Assembly: GCF_004795855.1 (NCBI RefSeq) | Contig: NZ_CP039252.1 | Coordinates: 310,001-374,000 of the forward strand | Source of the DNA: Hydrogenophaga sp. PAMC20947 | GTDB lineage: Bacteria > Pseudomonadota > Gammaproteobacteria > Burkholderiales > Burkholderiaceae_C | Direction: 5' to 3' | DNA: 64,000 bases | Shown: positions 25,819-33,374 of the stretch, one piece after another | Position numbering within the stretch: the stretch's first letter is position 1 | Layout of the letters: each line of letters begins with the position of its first letter | Position numbers and translations under genes: made by a program | Notes under the pieces: model-generated | What the model saw: only the letters and a program-made list of their open reading frames with translations | What the model was told of the DNA's origin: nothing | Databases searched by the model: none

Positions 25819-26682
25819 TTACATCGCCATGCGCAGGCGACGCGCCGCCTCTTCGTCGCGCGCGTCGTCGATCTCTCGCATCACGCTGCCGAGGTCCACT
25901 TCGCCCGGCGCCGGCTTGTATTGGCCTGTGAGCACCGTGTCGTTTTCCAGCAGGCCGGCCTGGTACAGGCTCCAGATCTCCGGGCCATAGGCGGTGCGCT
26001 TGAGCGCAGGCGCAAACTGGCCGAAGAAGTCGCGCAGGTTGGCCACGTCGCGCAACAGCATGCGCTGGGCGTGGTTGTTGCCGGCGGCGTCCACTGCTTG
26101 TGGCAAATCGATGATCACCGGAAAATCGGTGCCGTCGTCCTCCCCTGAGTGGGCCAGCAGTATGTTGAATTCGGACAGGTCGCCGTGCACCACGCCGGCG
26201 CCCAACATGCGCACCACCTCGCCAATCAGCGTGGTGTGGTGGGCGATGGCCTGTTCCGGTGTGAACGACACATCGTTCAGGCGTGGGGCTGCGTCACCGT
26301 TGGCGTCGCTCACCAGCTCCATCAGCAGCACACCGTCAAAAAAATTGTAGGGTTTCGGTACGCGGACCCCTGCGGCGGCCAAGCGGTACAGCGCATCCAC
26401 TTCGGCACTTTGCCAAGCCGCTTCCTGGGCTTGGCGCCCGAATTTGCTGCCTTTGGCCATGGCCCGTGCCTGGCGCGAATTTTTCACCTTGCGGTTTTCG
26501 GTGTAGTCCACCGCCTGGCGAAAGCTGCGGTTGTTGGCTTCTTTGTAGATCTTGGCGCAGCGCGTCTCGTCGCCACAGCGCACGACATAGACCATGGCCT
26601 CCTTGCCGCTCATGAGCTGTCGCACCACGGTGTCGATCAGGCCTTCTTCAACAAGTGATTGCAGTCGGGGTGGCGCTTTCAT
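25819..26682 (-). CDS. RIO-type serine/threonine kinase
   Basis: 287 residues from ATG 26682. RIO1-like kinase fold: an ATP-binding region with AKIYK (Lys44), a catalytic loop HGDLSEFN (Asp168, Asn173) and the metal-binding IIDLPQA (Asp192), which replaces DFG. A basic N-terminal segment and helical insert (50-95) are typical of proteobacterial RIO proteins of the PA4780 type. Targets are unknown; eukaryotic RIO kinases act in ribosome maturation. The small CxxC gene lies 28 bp upstream. Confidence 0.85.
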   Translation of the reverse strand: MKAPPRLQSLVEEGLIDTVVRQLMSGKEAMVYVVRCGDETRCAKIYKEANNRSFRQAVDYTENRKVKNSRQARAMAKGSKFGRQAQEAAWQSAEVDALYRLAAAGVRVPKPYNFFDGVLLMELVSDANGDAAPRLNDVSFTPEQAIAHHTTLIGEVVRMLGAGVVHGDLSEFNILLAHSGEDDGTDFPVIIDLPQAVDAAGNNHAQRMLLRDVANLRDFFGQFAPALKRTAYGPEIWSLYQAGLLENDTVLTGQYKPAPGEVDLGSVMREIDDARDEEAARRLRMAM

Positions 26683-26710
26683 GCTTGTGGACCGCTGGGC
26701 TGGACGCCGT

Positions 26711-26968
26711 TCAACGGGCCACCACCGACCAGCCTGCGTGCAAGTTGTTTTTGTCGTTTTCGAGATCCCAGTGGGTGCCGCAGCGCTCACACTGGTATTC
26801 GGTGATCGTCACCTGGCCATGGCGGCGGGGTTCTTTGCGGTTCAGGCCCTGGGCCAGTTCGGGGTGGCCGGGCGCCTTGCGCCAATTGCGCTGGATGCCC
26901 AGGCAAGCCTCGCAAAGGGGTTTGGGGCCGGGTGTGTTGGGGGTAGCGGTGGTAGCGGATTCGGTCAT
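26711..26968 (-). CDS. Small protein with two CxxC knuckles (putative zinc ribbon)
   Basis: 85 residues. Two cysteine pairs, CEAC near residue 19 and CERC near 55, are spaced to bind one zinc. The C-terminal ITEYQCERCGTHWD resembles the half-site of ribosome- or RNA-associated zinc ribbons. I recognise no named family. Same strand as, and just upstream of, the RIO kinase, so co-transcription is likely. Confidence 0.6.
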   Translation of the reverse strand: MTESATTATPNTPGPKPLCEACLGIQRNWRKAPGHPELAQGLNRKEPRRHGQVTITEYQCERCGTHWDLENDKNNLHAGWSVVAR

Positions 26969-27030
26969 GGCTGTGGTTGGGCTGGGGCGCAGGAAAAAGC
27001 GCCCGAATGCCCCGATTGTGCGCGCAAGCG

Positions 27031-28479
27031 CTACATCAGGAAATCGAGAAAGCTGGCCAGCGGGCTGATCGCGCGCATCAGGAACACCGATTTGTCGCTG
27101 GCCCCTTCAATCAATGCATCGACGCCGCCTGGGTGATCTGTGCCGACGATAGCCCGGGATTGCGCCAATCTGGCCGCCATGCTGGTTTTCATGGCGGAAG
27201 CGAGATCCGGGTTGCCGCGGCAAATCACGATCAGCTCGGAGTTGAGGTTGGCCGATCGGGGGTCGATATTGTAGGTTCCAACGACCACCGTGTCGTCGTC
27301 AAACACCGCCCGCTTCGCGTGTACGCCCCAGCGCGCTGAGTTGGGCGTGCGGGCCGCGCTTCGCAGTGGGTCACCTTCGTAGGCCCAGACCTCGAGTTTG
27401 GGCAGTTGCAGGCGGGCCAGTCCGTCGGCCAGGCTGGCCACTGTGTAGAAAGCGTCGGTTGATTGCAGGCTGTTGGTGAGAAAGCGCAATTGCACGCCAC
27501 GGCCCACCACATCGCGAACCACGTTGGCGCCGTCATCGCGCAGCACCAGGTAGGGCGTCTCCACGGTGATCTGACGCCTGGCTTCATGGGCCAACTGGCT
27601 GATGGCCAGAAACACCTTGCGCCGCTCGACGCCAGAGCCGGGGTAGTCGGTGACAAATTCGATGTCGTTGCAGGTGGATGTGCCGTGTTCAGGGGCGTGG
27701 TGTTGAAGTGCTTGGGCAAGACCCCGCTCGGTGGGCGACGGCTGGCCCAACAGGTCTTGAACCACCGCAGCGCTGATGTCGCCCGACAGGTCTTTGGGCT
27801 GGGTGACCCATTCCGAGGCCCAGTAGAGCTCGAAGCTGTCCACGATGGAGCCGACGATGGGCCCCTCGATCAACAGATCGCTGTCGAGAAAGTTGTAGGT
27901 TGTCGAGAGGTCGAAATACTCGTCAGCCATGTTGCGCCCACCGATGATGGCTTGGGCGCGGTCTACAGCGAGCAACTTGCGGTGGGTGCGGTGCTGGGCG
28001 GCGAAGAAGCGTTGAATGCCCGCGGTGTTGTAGTAGCGAACCGCCACGCCTGCGGCCTCCAGCGTCTTGACGTACTCCGGCGCCAGCTTGAACACCGGCA
28101 GGGCAAAGTCCACCAGAATCCGCACCTTGACGCCTTCACCCGCCCTGCGGGCGAGGGCCTGGGTGATGAGGCGGCTGGCGGTGTCGATTTCGTAGATGAA
28201 AAACTCGAGTTCAATGCTCTGTTTTGCCGACTCGATCAAGCGCAGGCGCTCGGCCAAGGAGTCGAACCCCACATCCAGCAGCGCGGTTTGATGGGGCTGC
28301 GAGGAGCGGGCGGCTATGGCCTCGTGGGAGGGTGCTTTGCCCAGCCATTGCCGCTCGGTGGCTTCCTGGATGCCGAGAAAGCTCAAGGTGAACAGCGCAG
28401 GTATGCCGATCAGCAAGAACACCAGACCCCAGCCCAGCCATTTGACAACCCGCCAGGCGATTGATCGGTTCCATTTCAT
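27031..28479 (-). CDS. Phospholipase D-family protein (cardiolipin synthase-like)
   Basis: 482 residues from ATG 28479 (GGAAG upstream). One N-terminal TM helix (about 10-32) is followed by two HKD halves: HRKLLAVD...GGRN in the first and HAKRAVFDDD...NIDPRS in the second, both complete. Such proteins transfer phosphatidyl groups, as in cardiolipin synthesis, at the inner membrane. Its ATG overlaps the stop of the DTW gene (ATGA), so the two are coupled. Confidence 0.85.
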   Translation of the reverse strand: MKWNRSIAWRVVKWLGWGLVFLLIGIPALFTLSFLGIQEATERQWLGKAPSHEAIAARSSQPHQTALLDVGFDSLAERLRLIESAKQSIELEFFIYEIDTASRLITQALARRAGEGVKVRILVDFALPVFKLAPEYVKTLEAAGVAVRYYNTAGIQRFFAAQHRTHRKLLAVDRAQAIIGGRNMADEYFDLSTTYNFLDSDLLIEGPIVGSIVDSFELYWASEWVTQPKDLSGDISAAVVQDLLGQPSPTERGLAQALQHHAPEHGTSTCNDIEFVTDYPGSGVERRKVFLAISQLAHEARRQITVETPYLVLRDDGANVVRDVVGRGVQLRFLTNSLQSTDAFYTVASLADGLARLQLPKLEVWAYEGDPLRSAARTPNSARWGVHAKRAVFDDDTVVVGTYNIDPRSANLNSELIVICRGNPDLASAMKTSMAARLAQSRAIVGTDHPGGVDALIEGASDKSVFLMRAISPLASFLDFLM

Positions 28480-29231
28480 GGAACATCTTCCGTTGCGCCA
28501 TGCTTTGGCCGTGACTGAGTCAAGCTCAGCCAGTGCTGGTAGAGCGGGTCTTGCCAATTCGGTGGCACTTGTTGCTTGGCCTGAAGGTAGTGCAGGGTGA
28601 ACAGGTTCAAGTGGGCTTGCAGCAAGTGCGATGGGTGAAGGTCCCCCGACAACCCAAGGCACACGGCAGCCACCTCAGACGTGCACAGGTGGTCTTCACG
28701 GGTAGAGCGGCGCAGCCGGTAGGTCGACAGTTGCTCGGGTTGCAGGCTGAGCACAGGCAAGGCATCCAGGTAGGGGCTCTTTCGAAACATTTTTCGGGCC
28801 TCTGCCCAGGTGCCATCCAGCAAGACAAACAGCGGTCGCTTCCCGGCAACCGGGGTCGGCGTGTCTACCACGCGGTGCTGAGGCGCGTATTCGCCGGGGA
28901 ACACCACATAGGGTTGCCACTTTGGATCCGTCAGCAGCTGACCCAGGGCAGGGTCCATCTCGGTGCGTGACCAGCCAAACGCCGATGTGTCTTGCACCAC
29001 ATCGGCGATCAGCCAGCCAGTGTTGCTGGGTTTGAGCGGTTCAATATCGCCCATGATGAGACAAACCCCCGCATGGGTGCTTTGAGGCAGGATGTGGCCA
29101 CACAGACAGTGGCTGGGCGGCAAGCGGCAGGTTTCGCAACGGGTCACGCGCGAGCCACCCCGGGCCAGAAAGGGTTTGACGCTGCGCGCCAGCCGGTCTG
29201 CGCGCAAGCGAGCCACTGCGTGGAGGCGCAT
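28476..29231 (-). CDS. DTW-domain tRNA-uridine aminocarboxypropyltransferase-like protein
   Basis: 251 residues. The N-terminal zinc-type motif CETCRLPPSHCLC and the family signature DGTWAEA (the DTW box) are present, followed by LSTYRLRRSTREDHLCTSE. Relatives (TapT/TuaA, YfiP) make acp3U in tRNA from S-adenosylmethionine. It starts within the dbpA stop (TGATG), so RNA helicase and tRNA modifier are coupled. Confidence 0.85.
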   Translation of the reverse strand: MRLHAVARLRADRLARSVKPFLARGGSRVTRCETCRLPPSHCLCGHILPQSTHAGVCLIMGDIEPLKPSNTGWLIADVVQDTSAFGWSRTEMDPALGQLLTDPKWQPYVVFPGEYAPQHRVVDTPTPVAGKRPLFVLLDGTWAEARKMFRKSPYLDALPVLSLQPEQLSTYRLRRSTREDHLCTSEVAAVCLGLSGDLHPSHLLQAHLNLFTLHYLQAKQQVPPNWQDPLYQHWLSLTQSRPKHGATEDVP

Positions 29232-30625
29232 CAGTCTTCCAGCACCCGAACCTTCACGCTTTTACCCTTGATGCGCCCGCTGTCGAGCCGGCTGGCGGCT
29301 TGCTGCGCGATCGCGCGGTCCACGGCCACATAGGTTGACCATTCGTTGACGTTGATCTTGCCGATCTGCTCGCGGGTGTAGCCCAGGTCGGCGGTGAGCG
29401 CGCCCAGCACATCGCCGGGGCGGATCTTTTCTTTGCGGCCGCCTTGAATGTGCAGCGTGACCATGGCGGGCACCAGGGGCTCCTTGCTGGTGGGGGTGAG
29501 TTCGGACAGCGGATGCCACTCGGACTCGCGGCCTTGCAGCTGTTCGATCTTGCCCACGTAGCCCATCTCGTTCATGCTGGCCAGGTTGAGCGCCAGGCCG
29601 CTTTCACCGGCCCGGCCGGTGCGACCGATGCGGTGAACGTGCACTTCCGAATCGGGGGTGACGTCCACGTTGATCACGGCTTCGAGGTTGGCGATGTCCA
29701 GCCCCCGGGCAGCCACATCGGTGGCCACCAGCACCGAACAGCTGCGGTTGGAAAACCGCACCAGCACCTGATCGCGCTCGCGTTGTTCGAGCTCACCAAA
29801 CAACGCCAAAGCGCTGAAACCCTGCGCTTGCAACACACCCACCAGATCGCGGCATTGCGCCTTGGTGTTGCAGAAAGCAATGGTGCTGGCCGGGCGGAAG
29901 TGGGCCAGCAGCTGACCCACGGCGTGCAGCCGGTCTTTGTTGCCCACTTCGTACCAGCGCTGTTCGATCTGGCCTTCGCTGTGCTGGGCCTCTACCTTGA
30001 CTGTCTGAGGGTCGCGCATGAATTGCGCGCTGAGTTTGGCGATGCCTTCGGGGTAGGTCGCGGAAAAGAGCAGGGTCTGGCGCTCTTTCGGACATTGTTT
30101 GGCGACTTTGACGATGTCCTCAAAAAAGCCCATGTCGAGCATGCGGTCTGCTTCGTCGAGCACCAGGGTGTTGAGCGCATCCAGTTTCAGGCTGCCGCGC
30201 TCCAGGTGGTCCATCAACCGGCCGGGGGTGCCGACGACGATGTGGGCGCCGTGTTCCAGCGTGGCGAACTGGCCGCGCAGCGGCACACCACCACAGAGGG
30301 TGACCACTTTGATGTTGTCGTCGGCACGTGCCAGGCGGCGGATTTCGGTGGTGACCTGATCGGCCAGCTCGCGTGTGGGGCACAGCACCATGGTCTGTAC
30401 CGCGAAGCGGCGCGGGTTGAGGTTGGCCAGCAAGGCCAAAGCGAAAGCGGCGGTTTTGCCGCTGCCCGTCTTGGCCTGGGCAATGATGTCCTTGCCCAGC
30501 AGGGCCAAGGGCAGGCAGGCCCCTTGAATCGGGGTCATGGCCAGGTAGCCGAGTTGTTGCAGGTTGGCCAGGGTGGCCGGGGTGAGGGGCAGGGCGGAGA
30601 AATCGGTCGGGAGAGCAGAGGTCAT
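29231..30625 (-). CDS. dbpA: ATP-dependent RNA helicase DbpA
   Basis: 464 residues. It has a DEAD-box core with Q motif, AKTGSGKT (Walker A), DEAD in VLDEADRML, SAT, and HRIGRTGRAG. The C-terminal extension (about 390-464) contains the DbpA-type RNA-binding domain with RPGDVLGAL and INVNEWSTYVAV, which targets 23S rRNA hairpin 92. It acts in late assembly of the large ribosomal subunit. First gene of a coupled run with the DTW and PLD genes. Confidence 0.93.
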   Translation of the reverse strand: MTSALPTDFSALPLTPATLANLQQLGYLAMTPIQGACLPLALLGKDIIAQAKTGSGKTAAFALALLANLNPRRFAVQTMVLCPTRELADQVTTEIRRLARADDNIKVVTLCGGVPLRGQFATLEHGAHIVVGTPGRLMDHLERGSLKLDALNTLVLDEADRMLDMGFFEDIVKVAKQCPKERQTLLFSATYPEGIAKLSAQFMRDPQTVKVEAQHSEGQIEQRWYEVGNKDRLHAVGQLLAHFRPASTIAFCNTKAQCRDLVGVLQAQGFSALALFGELEQRERDQVLVRFSNRSCSVLVATDVAARGLDIANLEAVINVDVTPDSEVHVHRIGRTGRAGESGLALNLASMNEMGYVGKIEQLQGRESEWHPLSELTPTSKEPLVPAMVTLHIQGGRKEKIRPGDVLGALTADLGYTREQIGKINVNEWSTYVAVDRAIAQQAASRLDSGRIKGKSVKVRVLED

Positions 30626-30656
30626 CCCTGATTATCGGGCGTGTTGGTGTCTGGGA

Positions 30657-31170
30657 TCAGGTTTCCAGCAGGTGGGCCAGTTCGGCCTCGCTGAACCCTT
30701 CCGCCCGCCCGGGCCGCGTCGTTGAACGGTGGCCTGAGGCGCGGCGCGGCGTGCTGGCTGGCCAGCACCCTGTAGTGAGCCAGCGGCCCCAGGTTTTGTT
30801 CAGCGCAGAGCCCGAGGCACCAGGGGTTGCCCACGGCCACATGGCCGGTTTCATCTCGCAGGATGGTGTCGAGATTTTCCACGGCTTTCAGCGCCGCCGG
30901 GCCTGGATCAACGGGCTGGCATCGAGGCCGCGCGCCACCAGGGTGCGAGGAACCAGCGCCATGCGGGCAATGACGCTGTCTTGGTTTGATGCACATGTGC
31001 CACAGCCCATCGTGGGCTGGAAAATCACCACAGTCGTGCCCCAGCACCTGCAGCAACCCCCACAGCAAGCCAAAATGGGTGGCCTCTTCGACGGCCACGC
31101 GCAGCCAGTCCCGGTAAAAAGTGTCGGGCATGCCTTCGGCCCGCCAGACCGCATCCGGCGCCAGGTTGAT
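30657..31170 (-). pseudogene. C-terminal part of the disrupted resident DUF455 gene, frameshifted
   Basis: From 31170 the minus strand reads INLAPDAVWRAEGMPDTFY and continues as a DUF455 protein. It switches frame near 31000 (to ARMALVPRTLVARGLDASP), back again (to LDTILRDETGHVAVGN), and once more at the end (to GFSEAELAHLLET, stop 30657). At least three indels, plus a missing segment after LDASP, make it non-functional. The N-terminal part of the same gene is at 32358-32707. Confidence 0.88.
31166..31170. repeat. 5-bp direct repeat TTGAT, left border of insert
   Basis: The same TTGAT occurs at 32358-32362. Joining the two gene fragments through one copy restores a continuous reading frame (HIELNAI followed by NLAPDAVW), as expected of a target-site duplication. 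Confidence 0.6.
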
Positions 31171-31184
31171 GGTTGTTCATGCTG

Positions 31185-31202
31185 GTACACCCTGCTGTGT
31201 AC
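31185..31202. promoter_or_regulatory. Dyad GTACAC-N6-GTGTAC before the inserted DUF455 gene
   Basis: A perfect 6-bp inverted repeat with 6-bp spacer lies 10 bp upstream of the ATG at 31213. It could be an operator or part of the promoter carried by the insert. Confidence 0.35.
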
Positions 31203-31212
31203 GATCAAGGAC

Positions 31213-31992
31213 ATGACGACACTTCGACACGCTGCACTCATCCCCCTTTGCCTCACAGGCGCTGACGACAAAGCAAAGGCAGGGCTTGCACTTGATCTGA
31301 ACTTGCCTGCAGGGGCCGACGAGCAGATTGCAGTCGAGACGCAGATACCTGGCAGGCCCTCAAAGCCTGTGCTGGTCCTTCACACCGAAGTGAAGCCTCG
31401 TTCGGTCCATACAGTCGAAGGCCGTGCCGCACTCATTCATGCCATTTGTCATATTGAGCTGAATGCTATCGATTTGGCGTGCGACATCATCTGGCGTTTC
31501 CACGGGATGCCTGATCTGTTTTACCGGCAGTGGGCACAGGTTGCCAAAGAAGAAGCCCTGCATTTCTCCTTGCTGAGGGATCATCTGCGCCAGATGGGAT
31601 TCGAATACGGTGATTTTCCAGCCCATGACGGACTGTGGCGGATGGCCGAGAAGACCAAACATGACCTTCTTGCCCGACTCGCACTGGTTCCCAGAACATT
31701 GGAAGCCCGTGGCCTTGACGCCTCACCACCCATCAAGAAGAAGCTGGTCAGTGCAGGTGATATGCGAGCAGGCGAAATTTTGGACGTGATCTTGCGCGAC
31801 GAGATTGGCCATGTGGCCGTAGGCAACCATTGGTATCGCTATTTGTGTGAACAACAGGGCAGGGAAGTTGTTGCTACCTATGCCGAACTGGCTGAGAAAT
31901 ACGATGCACCCAAGCCCCGTGGACCATTCAACTTGGAAGCTAGAAGGCTGGCTGGCTTTGATGAGGCTGAGTTGGCAGCCCTTGGAGAATGA
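31213..31992 (+). CDS. Intact DUF455 (ferritin-like) protein carried on the insert
   Basis: 259 residues. Diiron-type ligand motifs are visible: Glu and His in CHIELNAIDL, EEALHFSLL and DEIGHVAVGN, matching the four-helix DUF455 family, related to MiaE-like ferritin-fold enzymes. The core GDFPAHDGLW, ALVPRTLEARGLDASP and ILDVILRDEIGHVAVGNHW segments are shared with the broken resident copy, yet codons are AT-richer. AAGGA lies very close to the ATG, so the exact start is uncertain. The function of the family is not established. Confidence 0.85.
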   Translation: MTTLRHAALIPLCLTGADDKAKAGLALDLNLPAGADEQIAVETQIPGRPSKPVLVLHTEVKPRSVHTVEGRAALIHAICHIELNAIDLACDIIWRFHGMPDLFYRQWAQVAKEEALHFSLLRDHLRQMGFEYGDFPAHDGLWRMAEKTKHDLLARLALVPRTLEARGLDASPPIKKKLVSAGDMRAGEILDVILRDEIGHVAVGNHWYRYLCEQQGREVVATYAELAEKYDAPKPRGPFNLEARRLAGFDEAELAALGE

Positions 31993-31995
31993 AAG

Positions 31996-32018
31996 AAGGA
32001 ACCTTGAAGGTTCCTTTT
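31996..32018 (+). terminator. Rho-independent terminator of inserted DUF455 gene
   Basis: AAGGAACC pairs with GGTTCCTT around TTGAA, and TT, CC and TT follow. It begins 4 bp after the stop codon, so the inserted gene arrives with its own terminator. Confidence 0.75.
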
Positions 32019-32036
32019 CCTTAGCTGGCTAAACAT

Positions 32037-32128
32037 TGCGGGTTTTTTAATCCGATATTGGATAATCGACAATCAAGATTTTTCTTAATCGCTAGAAAAA
32101 GTATCACCGTAAGATTTTTTTAAATCGC
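32037..32128. repeat. Three similar AT-rich dyads
   Basis: GGTTTTTTAATCC (about 32041), GATTTTTCTTAATC (about 32078) and GATTTTTTTAAATC (about 32113) are variants of one short inverted repeat spaced 35-37 bp apart, all in the AT-rich end of the insert. Confidence 0.5.
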
Positions 32129-32284
32129 CATAGCCAAAGCTATAGTTTTCGTCTTTTTTTCGATCCTGAGCTGTCGTTCATCTAGATAGGTAATGGCGGC
32201 AAATAAGACTCCTACGCCAGCAAGACCCGCACCCACAACTGAGGCGATACTGCCTGCAATTGATATGTTGGTAACGATGTCCAT
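32120..32284 (-). CDS. Possible 54-residue single-TM protein on the insert
   Basis: Minus-strand ORF with a glycine/alanine/valine-rich hydrophobic helix (residues 8-33) and a charged tail (DERQLRIEKKTKT). It resembles small single-span membrane peptides in shape only. No Shine-Dalgarno is seen before the ATG at 32284, and no family is recognised, so it may be chance coding. Confidence 0.35.
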   Translation of the reverse strand: MDIVTNISIAGSIASVVGAGLAGVGVLFAAITYLDERQLRIEKKTKTIALAMAI

Positions 32285-32357
32285 TTTTTGATTATATGTA
32301 TTGCATGAATAAATTGCAATATTGTTCTAAAAAATTCTAATGGCTTTAGCAATCTGC

Positions 32358-32362
32358 TTGAT
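32358..32362. repeat. 5-bp direct repeat TTGAT, right border of insert
   Basis: Partner of 31166-31170; see that entry. Confidence 0.6.
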
Positions 32363-32707
32363 CGCATTGAGTTCAATGTGGCAAATGAAGTGCACCAGCG
32401 CCGCCAAGCCCTCTGGGGTGAAGAGAGAACGGTGGGGAACTTCCAGGGGTGCAATCAGCGGAGGGCGCTTCGAACGTCCCGGCAAGAGAGCCCCTTCGAC
32501 AACGGTGGGGGATCCCCTGGGGTCGATTCGAGCGCCTTCCCCTTCCACTACCCGGGCCTGGAGCGCATGGGTGCTGTCGACCTCGGTGCCCGGTAGCTCC
32601 AGGCACAAGGCGTGGAGGGTCCAGCGGCGTGCGCAGGCCGCGCAGACGGGCAGAAATTCGCGTCCAGGCTGACATGGAGCCAGCGGGACGGTGGTGGGCG
32701 CTTGCAT
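32358..32707 (-). pseudogene. N-terminal part of the disrupted resident DUF455 gene
   Basis: From ATG 32707 the frame is open to the insert and reads as a DUF455 N-terminus ([14 protein letters not shown]...[18 protein letters not shown], then ICHIELNAI). Past the junction it runs 10 codons into foreign sequence and stops near 32330. This half shows no frameshift, unlike the C-terminal half, so a truncated peptide of about 125 residues could still be made. Confidence 0.85.
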
Positions 32708-32811
32708 CCCTACAATTCCAGGGTGGGGTCCGATATCCTTTGGCCGGTAGAGTGTCAGGCGAACACAACCCACCCCATTCCACAAACACAACCCCAAATA
32801 GGAGACATCCG

Positions 32812-33336
32812 ATGGCACTTTATGAACTCGATGGCCTGGTTCCCCGCCTGGCCGATACCGCCTGGGTGGCCGACAATGCCCAGGTGATCGGCAATGTGGA
32901 GCTGGCCGAAGACAGCAGCATCTGGTTTGGCGTCACCGTGCGCGGGGATACCGAAATCATCACCGTAGGCAAAGGCAGCAACATCCAGGACGGCAGCGTA
33001 TTGCATGCCGATGTGGGCATGCCACTCACCGTGGGCGACAACGTGACCGTGGGCCACAAGGTGATGCTGCATGGCTGCACGATCGGCGATGAGTCGTTGA
33101 TCGGCATTGGCGCGGTGGTGCTCAATGGCGCGAAAATCGGGAAAAATTGCCTGGTGGGCGCGGGTGCACTGGTGACCGAGGGCAAAGAATTCCCCGATGG
33201 CTCCATGATCATCGGCAGCCCGGCCAAGGCGGTGCGCCAGCTCACGCCTGAGCAAATGGAAGGCTTGCGCATGAGTGCGCAGCACTACATCGACAACGCC
33301 CAGCGCTTCCGCCACACCTTGAAAAAGATCGACTGA
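32812..33336 (+). CDS. Gamma-carbonic anhydrase-family protein (left-handed beta-helix)
   Basis: 174 residues from ATG 32812 with AGGAG upstream. Hexapeptide repeats fill the chain, and zinc-ligand histidines occur in [15 protein letters not shown]. The family (YrdA/PaaY type) binds metal at trimer interfaces, and carbonic anhydrase activity varies. It is divergent from the broken DUF455 gene, with 104 bp between, so the resident promoter region is intact. Confidence 0.88.
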   Translation: MALYELDGLVPRLADTAWVADNAQVIGNVELAEDSSIWFGVTVRGDTEIITVGKGSNIQDGSVLHADVGMPLTVGDNVTVGHKVMLHGCTIGDESLIGIGAVVLNGAKIGKNCLVGAGALVTEGKEFPDGSMIIGSPAKAVRQLTPEQMEGLRMSAQHYIDNAQRFRHTLKKID

Positions 33337-33374
33337 TCACCACCTCTTGACGTTGATTGCTCTGAAAGATCCGA

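Larger units (their letters stand above)
31171..32357. mobile_element. About 1.19-kb insert carrying a complete DUF455 gene, no transposase
   Basis: This segment splits the resident minus-strand DUF455 gene exactly between codons that align without gap. Its base composition is clearly more AT-rich than its surroundings, strongly so after 32020. It contains a whole plus-strand DUF455 gene with terminator, a set of AT-rich dyads and a possible 54-codon ORF. No terminal inverted repeats or transposase are visible, so the mechanism of entry is unknown. Confidence 0.7.

Noticed and set aside
30657..31170. DUF455 frameshifts as sequencing errors
   Set aside because: Several separate indels plus a missing segment in the same half of an already interrupted gene fit decay better than error.
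31171..32357. Integron cassette with attC site
   Set aside because: No RYYYAAC/GTTRRRY pair was found at the ends and the segment splits a gene rather than joining an array.
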